A DNA stretch of 64,000 nucleotides from Bradyrhizobium lablabi (lineage in GTDB: Bacteria; Pseudomonadota; Alphaproteobacteria; Rhizobiales; Xanthobacteraceae): NCBI RefSeq assembly GCF_900141755.1, contig NZ_LT670844.1:2418001-2482000 (forward strand), written 5' to 3'. Made by a program: the position numbers and the translations under genes. Of the stretch, positions 35,169 through 43,508 are shown one piece after another. The notes below the pieces were generated by a model, which did not search any database, was not told the origin of the DNA, and saw only the letters and a list, made by a program, of their open reading frames with translations. Numbering within the stretch: position 1 is the first letter of the stretch; the number at the start of each line of letters is the position of its first letter.

Positions 35169-36338
35169 TTACGCCGCGAGCGCCTTCATCTCCGCATAGA
35201 GATCGGATTTCCCCTCAAAGCCGATACCCGGCAAATCCGGCATCGTGATGTGGCCGTTCTCGACGCGCACGCCGTCGGGGAAACCGCCATAGGGCTGGAA
35301 CAGATCGGGATAGCTCTCATTGCCGCCAAGCCCGAGGCCGGCGGCGATATTGAGTGACATCTGATGGCCGCCATGGGGGATGCAGCGGCTTGGCGACCAG
35401 CCCTGGATTTTCAGCACTTCAAGCGTGCGCTGATATTCGCACAGCCCGTAGGACAGCGCGCAATCGAACTGCAGCCAGTCGCGGTCCGGCCGCATCCCGC
35501 CGTAACGAAGGAGATTGCGGGCATCTTGATGGCTGAAGAGATTTTCGCCGGTCGCCATCGGCGCGGGATAGAATTCCGCAAGGGCTGCCTGCAATTGGAA
35601 ATCCAGGGGATCGCCGGCTTCCTCGTACCAGAACAAGGGATAGTCGCGCAGCATCTTGGCATAGGCGATCGCGGTTTCGAGATCGAAGCGGCCGTTGGCG
35701 TCGACCGCGAGTTGCGCCCCCTTGCCGATCTCGTTGAGCACCGCTTCGATGCGCTGGCGGTCTTCCTCGATCGGCGCGCCGCCGATCTTCATCTTGACGA
35801 CGTTGTAGCCGCGGTCGAGATAGCCGCGCATCTCGCCGCGCAGCGCGGAGAGGTCCTTGCCCGGATAATAATAGCCGCCGGCGGCATAGACGAACACGCG
35901 CGGATTTGCGTTTCGCCCGTGGCGCTCGGCTAGCAGACGAAATAGCGGTTTGCCTGCGATCTTCGCCACCGCATCCCACACCGCCATGTCGATGGTACCG
36001 ACCGCGACCGAGCGCTCGCCATGGCCGCCCGGCTTTTCGTTCGACATGAGCGTCGCCCAGATCTTGTCGGGGTCGAGATTATCGCCGCCCTCATCGAGCA
36101 GTTTCTTGGGATCGGCTTCCAAGAGGCGCGGCGCAAACCGCTCGCGGATCAGGCCGCCCTGCCCGTAGCGGCCGTTGGAATTGAAGCCGTAACCGACCAC
36201 GCGCTTGCCCTCGCGCATGACATCGGTGACGACCGCGACGAGGCTCGTCGTCATTTTTGTGAAGTCGATATAGGCGTTTCGGATGGGTGACGAGATCGGT
36301 TTTGTAACTTCGCGGACGTCGACGATACGGACGGACAT
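35169..36338 (-). CDS. tarD: D-tartrate dehydratase (enolase superfamily)
   Basis: A 389-residue mandelate-racemase-subgroup enolase-superfamily enzyme. It matches, from memory, the structurally studied Bradyrhizobium japonicum D(-)-tartrate dehydratase nearly throughout: MSVRIVDVREVTKPISSPIR, VVKMKIGGAPIEEDR (general base lysine), AVDANGRF, FWYEEAGDP and MATGENLF (metal ligands) and CIPHGGHQMS (catalytic histidine). It dehydrates D-tartrate to oxaloacetate via its enol. The start at 36338 is chosen for the MSVR N-terminus. It stands alone between two repeats. Confidence 0.93.
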   Translation of the reverse strand: MSVRIVDVREVTKPISSPIRNAYIDFTKMTTSLVAVVTDVMREGKRVVGYGFNSNGRYGQGGLIRERFAPRLLEADPKKLLDEGGDNLDPDKIWATLMSNEKPGGHGERSVAVGTIDMAVWDAVAKIAGKPLFRLLAERHGRNANPRVFVYAAGGYYYPGKDLSALRGEMRGYLDRGYNVVKMKIGGAPIEEDRQRIEAVLNEIGKGAQLAVDANGRFDLETAIAYAKMLRDYPLFWYEEAGDPLDFQLQAALAEFYPAPMATGENLFSHQDARNLLRYGGMRPDRDWLQFDCALSYGLCEYQRTLEVLKIQGWSPSRCIPHGGHQMSLNIAAGLGLGGNESYPDLFQPYGGFPDGVRVENGHITMPDLPGIGFEGKSDLYAEMKALAA

Positions 36339-36375
36339 GGCTTTTGCTTTCGAGGGATGGCTAAAACTATCTACA

Positions 36376-36465
36376 CCGTCATTGCGAGCGAAGCGAAGCA
36401 ATCCATTGCTGCGTCACAAGCGGAAGAGTGGATTGCTTCGTCGCAAGGGCTCCTCGCAATGACGG
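36376..36465. repeat. Palindromic repeat, CGTCATTGCGAG...GCAATCCATT family
   Basis: Second full copy of the element at 8022-8106: ends ccgtcattgcgagcgaagcg and ctcgcaatgacgg, inner gaagcaatccattgc and agtggattgcttcgtc. It lies between DUF3297 and tarD on the minus strand. Confidence 0.85.
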
Positions 36466-36474
36466 GGAAACGAA

Positions 36475-36744
36475 TCAGGACGGCCCCTTGTCGCGAAAAT
36501 AAGGCTCGACCGGGCCGTGCACCTTGATGGTGAGCGGGTTGCCGTAGCGGTCTTTCGCGTTGCCGGCGGTGACGCGGACCCAGCCTTCGCTGACGCAATA
36601 CTCCTCGACATTGGTCTTCTCGACGCCCTTGAAGCGAATGCCGACATCGCGCGCGAGGAGTTCGGCGTTGTAGTAAGGGCTTTTCGGATCGGTCGACAGG
36701 CGATCCGGCAATTGGTCGCTGACGGCGTCTTCGTTCTCGTTCAT
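36475..36744 (-). CDS. DUF3297 family small protein
   Basis: An 89-residue protein with the family core LSTDPKSPYYNAELLARDVG, IRFKGVEKTNVEEYCVSEGW and YGNPLTIKVHGPVEPYF. Function is unknown; the family is widespread in proteobacteria as a glutathione-peroxidase or stress-gene neighbour. Its ATG overlaps the stop codon of the upstream glutathione peroxidase gene by four bases (ATGA), so translation is coupled and the two are one operon. Confidence 0.9.
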   Translation of the reverse strand: MNENEDAVSDQLPDRLSTDPKSPYYNAELLARDVGIRFKGVEKTNVEEYCVSEGWVRVTAGNAKDRYGNPLTIKVHGPVEPYFRDKGPS

Positions 36745-37217
36745 AGCAGGGCCTCGATTTCTTTGATCAGTCCTTCGGGCTTCGCGGTCGGCGCATGCCG
36801 CGCCGCCACCGTCCCAGCGCGATCGACCAGGAATTTTGTAAAATTCCATTTGATCGACGAACCCAGTAGTCCGGATTTTTCCCTCTTCAAATACTCGTAG
36901 AGCGGGTGGGCACCAGAGCCATTGACGTCGATCTTGGCGAACATCGGGAAGGTGATGGCATAATTGCTGGTGCAGAACTGCTCGATTTGTTTTGCGTCGC
37001 CCGGCTCCTGGTTGCCGAACTGATTGCAGGGAAATCCGAGCACCGAAAAGCCGCGCTGACTGAGTTCCTGATGCAGCGCCTCAAGCCCCTTGTATTGCGG
37101 GGTGAAGCCGCAGGCGCTCGCGGTGTTGACGATCAGCAACACCTGCCCCTCGAATCGCTTTAATGGCACGTCCTCGCCGGCAAGCGACTTTGCCGTGAAA
37201 TCATAAACGCCAGACAT
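36741..37217 (-). CDS. Glutathione peroxidase (cysteine type)
   Basis: A 158-residue enzyme of normal bacterial length. The active site NTASACGFTPQY puts the peroxidatic cysteine at 36; the FPCNQFGNQEPG loop (about 62-73) and the KWNFTKF tryptophan complete the tetrad region. It reduces hydrogen or lipid peroxides in the cytoplasm, in bacteria often with thioredoxin. The start at 37217 is supported by the MSGVYDFTAKSL N-terminus. It is followed by the overlapping DUF3297 gene. Confidence 0.94.
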   Translation of the reverse strand: MSGVYDFTAKSLAGEDVPLKRFEGQVLLIVNTASACGFTPQYKGLEALHQELSQRGFSVLGFPCNQFGNQEPGDAKQIEQFCTSNYAITFPMFAKIDVNGSGAHPLYEYLKREKSGLLGSSIKWNFTKFLVDRAGTVAARHAPTAKPEGLIKEIEALL

Positions 37218-37260
37218 CGCGCTGCTTCTCCGCGGGATCAGGTCATTGGTCTTTTTGTTT

Positions 37261-37311
37261 GAGCATGATCTTTTCGGAAAACCGGTTCCCACTTTTCCGG
37301 ATCATGCTCTA
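37261..37311. repeat. Palindromic repeat, AGCATGATCCGGAAAAGTGG family
   Basis: Near-perfect 51-base palindrome: gagcatgatcttttcggaaa and ttttccggatcatgctc around accggttcccac. It abuts the TAG stop of the minus-strand amidase gene (37309-37311). Other copies are at 43506-43557 and 55054-55104. Confidence 0.9.
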
Positions 37312-38706
37312 GCTAACGGGATCGATCGGCATCCGCGGCGTTCCACCCGCCTCGATCGCCACACCCGCGGCCAAGCACAGATCCTCGCGGTAACGGGTGG
37401 AGACAATCTGAACGCCGACCGGTACGCGCCCGACCAATCCGGTGGAGACCGTTAGCGCAGGCAGGCCCATGAAGGGAATAGCAATTTGCGGCATCTGCGC
37501 CCGCCAGACCCGGGCAAACGAGGCGTCGTCGCGCCGGTCGAGGCCGTCGGGAAACGGCAGTTCGCCGGATACCGGTGTCAGCAACACGGCGTAGGTCTCG
37601 AAAAACTGCAGCCATTCGCGGGTCAATGTCGCCCGCCGCGTCAGCGCCTGCGAGAACGCCGCCGCGTCGAATGGAAACACTTTTGCCCTATTGCCGCGCA
37701 GGCAGGCAAGCGCGCCGGGATCGCCTTCGCGCTCGGCGGCTTCGAGTTGCGCTTCATAGCCGTCGCCGAGCCAAAGCTTGGTCTGCAGTTCGGCGGCCTC
37801 GCGCAGCGGCGGCGGCTCGACCTCTTCGACCACCCATCCGGCACGCTCCAGGCGCTTGCCCGCATCCGCGACCGCGGCTTTCACTTCCGCGACCGTCTCG
37901 AGGCCATCCGGCGCTAGACACAGCGCGGCGCGTTTCGGCATCGCGGGCCCCTCCAAGGGCGCCGGCACCCACCAGGGATCGCGCGCATCCCTGCCGGACA
38001 TGACCTGGAGCGCAATCCTTATGTCGCCGATGGTGCGCGCGAGCGGGCCCGACACCGCGGAAATCTGCGGCCCGATCGGGCGCTCCGGCAGCGAGGCATT
38101 GAAGGCCGCGATGCGGCCGACGGTCGGCCGCAGGCCATGAACGCCGCAGGCATAGGCGGGATAGCGGATCGATCCGGCAATATCAGTGCCGTGCGCGATA
38201 TGCCCGATCCCGGCCGCTGCCGCCGCCCCTGCCCCTCCGGACGAACCGCCCGGCGTGATGCCAGCGTCGCGAGGATTTTTGGTGTCGCCATGGATCAGAT
38301 TGGTGGTGAACCAGCGGTACGAAAACGCCGGGCAGTTTGTGCGCCCCAGAATGACAGCGCCGGCCTTGCGCAGATTGTCGACCACGGGATTGTTGCTCTT
38401 AGCAATCACGTCGCGCTGCAGTTTGAGGCCGTTGGTGGTGGCAAACCCTTGCTGGTCGATATTGACCTTGACGGTGACCGGTACACCCGCAAGCCGGCCC
38501 AAATCTTCGTTTCGCGCGATCGCCGCATCGACGGCGCCGGCCTGGGCCAGCACGTCTTCCGGGCGGTGGTCGATAACGGCGTTGATCTTGGGGTTGACCG
38601 CGTCGAGGCGAGCCAGCGCCGCCAAGGCCGCCTCCTTCGCCGACACCTTTTTTGACCGTATCAGGGCAGCAATATCGGTGGCCGACAGGCGCCAGAGATC
38701 TTCCAT
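37309..38706 (-). CDS. Amidase (amidase signature family)
   Basis: A 465-residue amidase-signature hydrolase. The Ser-cisSer-Lys triad is visible: K80 in VTVKVNIDQQG, S155 in TPGGSSGGAGAAAAAGIG and S179 in GTDIAGSIRYPA, with the usual spacing. The family hydrolyses amides such as indoleacetamide, acetamide or aryl amides; the substrate is not evident, and GatA is unlikely without gatB and gatC. Its TAG stop is the edge of a palindromic repeat. It may be co-oriented with, but is 73 bases from, the cytochrome gene. Confidence 0.92.
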   Translation of the reverse strand: MEDLWRLSATDIAALIRSKKVSAKEAALAALARLDAVNPKINAVIDHRPEDVLAQAGAVDAAIARNEDLGRLAGVPVTVKVNIDQQGFATTNGLKLQRDVIAKSNNPVVDNLRKAGAVILGRTNCPAFSYRWFTTNLIHGDTKNPRDAGITPGGSSGGAGAAAAAGIGHIAHGTDIAGSIRYPAYACGVHGLRPTVGRIAAFNASLPERPIGPQISAVSGPLARTIGDIRIALQVMSGRDARDPWWVPAPLEGPAMPKRAALCLAPDGLETVAEVKAAVADAGKRLERAGWVVEEVEPPPLREAAELQTKLWLGDGYEAQLEAAEREGDPGALACLRGNRAKVFPFDAAAFSQALTRRATLTREWLQFFETYAVLLTPVSGELPFPDGLDRRDDASFARVWRAQMPQIAIPFMGLPALTVSTGLVGRVPVGVQIVSTRYREDLCLAAGVAIEAGGTPRMPIDPVS

Positions 38707-38779
38707 GAGTAGCTCCGCTTGAACGCCCGCTTGTAGCGCCGCCTTGACGGCAGCGCCAGCGGGCGAACGTCATGGGGGA

Positions 38780-39346
38780 TCAGCGCAGGCGGGCGATATA
38801 ATAGGCAAGATCGGCGATCTGATCTGATGTCACCGGCTGCAGCACCTCGGCCATGGTGCCGTCATAGCCGTGGCGGGTATTGTCCTTGTATTCCCGCATG
38901 GTTTTGGTGAGGTAATCCTCGCGCTGATCGGCGATGCGCGGAACATTGTCTTTGCCGGAGAAATCGGTGTTGTGGCAGGAATTGCAGCGATGCTGCTGCA
39001 CCAGCGCCTGGGCGCGAGCCAGCCGCGCCGGGTCGCCGGCGTCGGGCGGAGGCTGCGGTTTCGGCAATTTGGCGATGAAGTCGGAGAACGCGCGAAGATC
39101 GTCGTCGGTGAGCGGCTTCGCCATTTCGTTCATCGGCTCGAAGTCACGCAGCTTCTCGCGGAACATGAAAAGCTGGATCAGCGCATAGGGCGCCTGTTGG
39201 CCGCCGAGCGAGGGGGTAATTTCGGTCTCGGACTGTCCGTGCTCGCCATGACAGGCAAAGCAGGTCACGGCGCGCTCTTCGATGGTTTCGGCTTTGACGG
39301 AGGATGCAAGAAGCACGAGCGCGAGGGCGGCAAAAATTTTATGCAT
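38780..39346 (-). CDS. Diheme cytochrome c (c4-like)
   Basis: A 188-residue periplasmic cytochrome with a signal peptide ([19 protein letters not shown]) and two heme attachment sites, CFACH at 29-33 and CNSCH at 121-125, each followed by a class I cytochrome half-domain. It carries electrons between a periplasmic dehydrogenase and the respiratory chain. The PQQ-type dehydrogenase gene at 39517-40788, just upstream on the same strand, is the likely donor, although a repeat separates the two genes. Confidence 0.92.
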   Translation of the reverse strand: MHKIFAALALVLLASSVKAETIEERAVTCFACHGEHGQSETEITPSLGGQQAPYALIQLFMFREKLRDFEPMNEMAKPLTDDDLRAFSDFIAKLPKPQPPPDAGDPARLARAQALVQQHRCNSCHNTDFSGKDNVPRIADQREDYLTKTMREYKDNTRHGYDGTMAEVLQPVTSDQIADLAYYIARLR

Positions 39347-39369
39347 CGGTTAGTCCTGGCACCCTCATT

Positions 39370-39509
39370 CGTCATTACGAAGCGACGAAGCAATCCCGTC
39401 ACTCCGTCATTCCGGGATGGTGCGTTAGCACCAGACCCCAGATGCGCAATTGCGCATCGGGGAATCTCGAGATTCCGGGTTCGATGCATCGCATCGCCCC
39501 GGAATGACT
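39370..39509. repeat. Two repeat families side by side
   Basis: A fragment of the CGTCATT...GAAGCAATCC family (39370-39399) precedes a full CGTCATTCCGGG element (39403-39509) with inner ggaatctcgagattccggg and the palindrome gatgcgcaattgcgcatc. They fill the gap between the cytochrome and dehydrogenase genes. Confidence 0.8.
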
Positions 39510-39516
39510 GCATCAC

Positions 39517-40788
39517 TTACTGCGACGCCACCTTCGGCTTGCCGTAGGTGATGCGGTAGACGGCGCCGTTCCAGTCGTCGGAGACGAGAAGCGAACCGTC
39601 CTTCATCTGCAGCACGTCCACCGGACGGCCGACATATTTGTTGTCTTCCAGGAAGCCGGTGATGAACGGCTCGATCGACTTCACCGTGCCGTCCTTGTTC
39701 AATTTGACGACGACGACGTCACCGCCGGCCTTGTTGGACCTGTTCCACGAGCCGTGCCGGGCCACGATGATGGCGTCCTTGTAGCTCTTCGGGAACATGT
39801 TGCCGGTATAGAAGCGCATGCCGAGCGAAGCGGTATGCGGTCCCATCAGGCCGACCGGCGCGGTGAATTCGCTGCAGGAACGTCCCCAGCCGAATTCGGG
39901 ATCCGGGATATTGCCCTGGTAGCAGTAGGGCGCGCCGAAATCCTCACCCACTTTGGTGACGCGATTGAGTTCGTCCTGCGGCACGTCTTCCGACAGCCAG
40001 TCGCGGCCATTGTCGGTGAAGTAGAGCTGCTTGGTTTCCGGATGCCAGTCGAAGCCGACTGAATTGCGGACGCCGAGTGCGACCACTTCCGCGCCCGTGC
40101 CGTCGAGATTGATCCGCCTGATCTGGCCATGGGCGTCGTCATGCAACACGTTGTTGCCGGGCTGCCCGACCGGAATATAAAGCTTGTTGTCGGGTCCGAT
40201 GGCGATGAACTTCCAGCCATGGGCCTCGTCCTTCGGCAAATTGTCGTAGATCACCGTCGGCTTCGGCGGATTATCAAGATTGTCCTCGACCTTGTCGATC
40301 TTGGAGATTTTCGACAGTTCGGCGATGTAGAGCGTGCCGTTCTTGAACGCGACGCCATTCGGGCGGTAGAGGCCTGAGGCCAGAACCTTGACCGTCCGCT
40401 TGCCGTCCTTGTCGGAGATCGCATAGACCTTGTCGACGAGGCGGCTGCCGACAAACACCGTGCCCTTGTCGCCGAGCGCCAGCGAACGCGCATTGGCCAT
40501 GCCGGCGGCATAGACCTCGATATTGAATCCGGCCGGTACCTTGAGCTTCGCCAATGGCAGTTTGTCAGTTGCCGCCGGGAGCGGCGGCGCCACGACTGGG
40601 GCCAATTTCGCCGCCGCCACGTTGTCGGGACGCCCGATCAGCGGTGAACCCGGCGGAAGCGGCGCGGCGGCAGCGGGCGCCGCCGCGGCGGGCGGATTGG
40701 CCGGCTGCTGCGCGGCGGCGGCACACGTGAATGCGCCGATAAAAGCGCCGGCGAGCAACAGGCTGCGCGGCGGTGAATAGATTCTCAT
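39517..40788 (-). CDS. PQQ-type sugar/sorbosone dehydrogenase-like protein
   Basis: A 423-residue secreted beta-propeller protein. Signal peptide RSLLLAGAFIGAFTCAAAAQ, an alanine/proline-rich stretch (about 25-75), then a soluble glucose/sorbosone dehydrogenase-like propeller: GFNIEVYAAGMANARSLALG, VLASGLYRPNGVAFKNGTLY, GWKFIAIGPDNKLYIPVGQP, VRNSVGFDWHPETKQLYFTD and GSLLVSDDWNGAVYRITYG. The start at 40788 has AGGGGAGAACGTC upstream. It probably oxidises an aldose or sorbosone-like aldehyde in the periplasm with PQQ; the adjacent cytochrome c and pqq genes support this. The substrate and PQQ binding are inferred. Confidence 0.85.
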   Translation of the reverse strand: MRIYSPPRSLLLAGAFIGAFTCAAAAQQPANPPAAAAPAAAAPLPPGSPLIGRPDNVAAAKLAPVVAPPLPAATDKLPLAKLKVPAGFNIEVYAAGMANARSLALGDKGTVFVGSRLVDKVYAISDKDGKRTVKVLASGLYRPNGVAFKNGTLYIAELSKISKIDKVEDNLDNPPKPTVIYDNLPKDEAHGWKFIAIGPDNKLYIPVGQPGNNVLHDDAHGQIRRINLDGTGAEVVALGVRNSVGFDWHPETKQLYFTDNGRDWLSEDVPQDELNRVTKVGEDFGAPYCYQGNIPDPEFGWGRSCSEFTAPVGLMGPHTASLGMRFYTGNMFPKSYKDAIIVARHGSWNRSNKAGGDVVVVKLNKDGTVKSIEPFITGFLEDNKYVGRPVDVLQMKDGSLLVSDDWNGAVYRITYGKPKVASQ

Positions 40789-40978
40789 GACGTTCTCCCC
40801 TATGGTGGAAGCCCTTTCCACGCGGCAACACGATGCCGGCGCCAAGTGAGCTTTCCTGGACGGCAGTCTCCGATATTTCTCCGCCCATGCGCAATCGGAA
40901 ACATACGGGGTGAGATCGTAAGGTGAGACGCGACGCGGTGGAATATCGGCGAGCCGGGGGTGTCGCGCCCCGAGCGCG

Positions 40979-41236
40979 TCAGTGTTTTGTCGCGGGAATA
41001 TCGGAGCGACCGAGAAGCGCCTCGGTAAACGGAAACTCCAGCACGATCTCGCCTTCATCGTCGGTCACTTCGATGACCGCATTCAACAAGCCCGCTTGCG
41101 CGCCTTCGGTTTTTAATAGTTCCCGGATCATCGCGCGCGCGACTTCCCAGGCGCGGTCCGCATTGCGCAGAGTTTCACCTTCGGGATCGGCGATCAGTTC
41201 ATCACCGATACGGGTATTGAAGAAATAGCGCGGCAT
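40979..41236 (-). CDS. DUF6894 family small protein
   Basis: An 85-residue protein beginning MPRYFFNTRIGDELIADPEG, followed by ETLRNADRAWEVARAMIREL and VIEVTDDEGEIVLEFPFTEA, the typical pattern of a small rhizobial family with unknown function. No signal peptide. It is divergent from pqqA with a 305-base gap and 190 bases upstream of the dehydrogenase start. Confidence 0.82.
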   Translation of the reverse strand: MPRYFFNTRIGDELIADPEGETLRNADRAWEVARAMIRELLKTEGAQAGLLNAVIEVTDDEGEIVLEFPFTEALLGRSDIPATKH

Positions 41237-41407
41237 AGCTTGAAATCCACTTTGGCTGGGGCCGGGCTGTTAGGAACCGGCGAGTTCTCACGAGTTCTTT
41301 ATCTGGAGTGCGCCGGACGGTCTCGACGTGGCGCGCGTGTCCGGATCAGCGTGCCCAGTCTGAACCCGTTGATCCATCTTTGGTTTGACAGCGGCGGCGC
41401 ACAAATA

Positions 41408-41467
41408 AGTGAAATCCTTTCGCGATGCAGCATAGGAATCCAAGGCTTTATGACAAAAGATTTCACT
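41408..41467. promoter_or_regulatory. Spaced inverted repeat upstream of pqqA
   Basis: AGTGAAATC (41408-41416) and GATTTCACT (41459-41467) are perfect inverted 9-base copies separated by 42 bases, ending 74 bases before pqqA. The 305-base gap 41237-41541 holds no gene; its AT-richer part here is the probable pqq promoter region. The two half-sites could bind a regulator by looping. Confidence 0.4.
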
Positions 41468-41541
41468 GGCGAACTTTTCAATCCCGATTAGTTTATCTTG
41501 GGTGAGGGCGGAGTTCGTCCGGTTTAACAAGGAGAGCCAAA

Positions 41542-41622
41542 ATGGCCTGGAAGACCCCGAAGATCGTCGAAGTGCCGGTCGGCATGGAAATCAACATGTA
41601 TGCGTGCGCCGCCCGCAAATAA
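41542..41622 (+). CDS. pqqA: PQQ precursor peptide PqqA
   Basis: A 26-residue peptide, MAWKTPKIVEVPVGMEINMY followed by ACAARK, preceded by AAGGAGAGCC. Glu16 and Tyr20, in the EINMY motif, are the residues that PqqE cross-links and that become the PQQ skeleton. Length and motif are standard. It heads the pqqABCDE cluster. Confidence 0.97.
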   Translation: MAWKTPKIVEVPVGMEINMYACAARK

Positions 41623-41634
41623 GCGGCTGCGAGG

Positions 41635-41750
41635 GCTTCAGGTTTTGAAGCTTCACGTTTTGACTTAAGGTGGACCTCCAGGCGTGACACGTTCCTGAAT
41701 CGAGGATCGTGGCCATTCCCGGTGTCCACCTTCGAGCTTTTTCAAGCTCG
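41635..41750 (+). promoter_or_regulatory. Stem-loop cluster between pqqA and pqqB
   Basis: Three potential hairpins: GCTTCA-GGTTT-TGAAGC (41635-41651), a long-range AAGGTGGAC (41667-41675) with GTCCACCTT (41724-41732), and CGAGCTT-TTTC-AAGCTCG (41733-41750). None has a clear U-tract. They could stabilise or partly end the pqqA transcript so that more PqqA is made than the downstream enzymes. Confidence 0.5.
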
Positions 41751-41787
41751 GAATCTCTCAAAGCTTGGATTCTCCGGGAGACGGATC

Positions 41788-42717
41788 ATGCTTCGCGTCG
41801 TCGTCCTGGGCGCCGCGGCAGGTGGTGGCGTTCCGCAATGGAATTGCGGATGTGCGGTTTGCAGGACAGCGCGAACCGAGCAACCCGAACTTCAGAGCAC
41901 CCAGGCTTCGGTCGCGGTCAGCCGTGATGGTGAGCATTGGTTCTTGATCAATGCGTCTCCCGATCTGCGCCAGCAACTGATCGGAACACCGCAGCTTCAT
42001 CCGAAAGCAGGTGAGCTTCGCCATTCTCCGATATCGGGCGTCATCCTGACCAACGGAGAAATTGATGCGGTCGCAGGGCTGTTGTCGATGCGCGAAGGCT
42101 CGCCGTTTTCGATCTACGCGCACGCAAAAGTGCTTGCGATCCTCAAGGCCAACAGCATCTTCAACGTGCTGAACGAGAAGAACGTGCGCCGCGAGGCGAT
42201 CGAGGTGGACCAGGCATTCGAGCCGGCATTGCCCGACGGCTCGCCGTCCGGCATCGAGGTGCTGCCGTTCACGGTTCCCGGCAAGAGCGCGTGGTATCTC
42301 GAAGGCGAGACTCACCCCGGCGGCGATGACGGCGCCGGCGACACGCTTGGACTTCGGGTCAGCGACAGAGCGACGGCAAAACATTTCTATTTTCTCGCCG
42401 CCTGCGCCGGTGTCACGGACGAGTTGAAATCCCGGCTTGCCGGTGCGCCTTTGGTCTTCTTCGATGGCACGGTGTGGCGCGACGATGAGTTGATTGCCGC
42501 CGGCCTCGGTAACAAGACCGGGCAGAGCATGGGACATATCGCGATGTCGGGCGAACATGGCGCGATCGAGGCGCTGGCTCAGCTTGATATCGGGAAGAAG
42601 ATGTTTCTGCATATCAACAATTCGAATCCGGCGCTGCTGCCCTCCTCGCCTGAGCGCAAGATGGCCGAGCGCGCGGGCTGGCAGATTCCCGCCGATGGAA
42701 CGGAGATCGTGCTTTGA
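41788..42717 (+). CDS. pqqB: PQQ biosynthesis protein PqqB
   Basis: A 309-residue metallo-beta-lactamase-fold protein of normal length. The start at 41788 gives LRVVVLGAAAGGGVPQWNCG and is preceded by GGGAGACGG; the frame reaches 41722 but relatives start here. The cysteine cluster CGCAVC (about 19-24) binds structural zinc. Later blocks FLINASPDLRQQL, PISGVILTNGEIDAVAGLL and GHIAMSGEHGAIEAL are typical. PqqB is thought to hydroxylate the tyrosine ring of the cross-linked Glu-Tyr intermediate. Its TGA overlaps the TTG start proposed for pqqC. Confidence 0.96.
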   Translation: MLRVVVLGAAAGGGVPQWNCGCAVCRTARTEQPELQSTQASVAVSRDGEHWFLINASPDLRQQLIGTPQLHPKAGELRHSPISGVILTNGEIDAVAGLLSMREGSPFSIYAHAKVLAILKANSIFNVLNEKNVRREAIEVDQAFEPALPDGSPSGIEVLPFTVPGKSAWYLEGETHPGGDDGAGDTLGLRVSDRATAKHFYFLAACAGVTDELKSRLAGAPLVFFDGTVWRDDELIAAGLGNKTGQSMGHIAMSGEHGAIEALAQLDIGKKMFLHINNSNPALLPSSPERKMAERAGWQIPADGTEIVL

Positions 42718-43508
42718 ACGTAGTAACCTCGAACGCAGCGACCTTGAACGGGATGACCGCGTTTTCGCTCGGCAGCGACACACCGCTGAACACACCTGCG
42801 GAACTGGAAGCGGCGCTGCGCCAGATCGGGGCCACCCGCTATCACAATCTGCACCCGTTTCACCGGCTGTTGCATGGCGGCAAGCTGAACAAGGGACAGG
42901 TGCAGGCCTGGGCGCTGAACCGCTATTATTACCAGAGCACGATCCCCATCAAAGACGCGGTGGTGATCTCGCGCTTCCGCGACCGCGGCACCCGGCTGGA
43001 ATGGCGGCACCGCATCGAAGACCATGACGGCGATCTCGGCACCGAAGGCGGCATCGAGCGCTGGCTCAAGCTGACCGAAGGGCTAGGGCTCGACAGCGCC
43101 TATGTGGAATCCGCCGAAGGCATCCTGCCCGCGACGCGCTTTGCGGTGGACGCCTATGTGCATTTCGTCCGGGACAAGTCCCCGCTGGAAGCCATCGCCT
43201 CCTCGCTGACGGAACTGTTCGCGCCGAACCTGCACGAGGAACGCATCTCGGGCATGCTGGCGCATTACGACTTCGTCAATCCCGACATCATGAGCTATTT
43301 CAGCCGGCGGATGCAGCAGGCGCCGCGCGACGCCAATTTTGCCCTTGATTACGTCAAGGCCAATGCCAAAACGCCGGCGGAGCGCGAAGCCGTCTGTAAT
43401 GCGCTATTGTTCAAGACCAATGTGCTTTGGGTCCAGCTCGATGCGCTGTATCATGCCTATGTCGAGGGCCATGTGCCGCCGGGCGCGTTTGTGCCCAAAG
43501 CCAACTAG
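42714..43508 (+). CDS. pqqC: Pyrroloquinoline-quinone synthase PqqC
   Basis: A 264-residue all-helical oxidase. Typical blocks are YHNLHPFHRLLHGGKLNKGQ, RYYYQSTIPIKDAVVISRF, WRHRIEDHDG and HVDLALDYV-like NFALDYVKANAKTPAEREAV. It performs the final ring closure and eight-electron oxidation to PQQ. The start is TTG at 42714, overlapping the pqqB stop by four bases, or the ATG at 42753 (MTAFSLGSDTPLN). Its stop TAG is the first triplet of a palindromic repeat that separates it from pqqD. Confidence 0.96.
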   Translation: MNVVTSNAATLNGMTAFSLGSDTPLNTPAELEAALRQIGATRYHNLHPFHRLLHGGKLNKGQVQAWALNRYYYQSTIPIKDAVVISRFRDRGTRLEWRHRIEDHDGDLGTEGGIERWLKLTEGLGLDSAYVESAEGILPATRFAVDAYVHFVRDKSPLEAIASSLTELFAPNLHEERISGMLAHYDFVNPDIMSYFSRRMQQAPRDANFALDYVKANAKTPAEREAVCNALLFKTNVLWVQLDALYHAYVEGHVPPGAFVPKAN

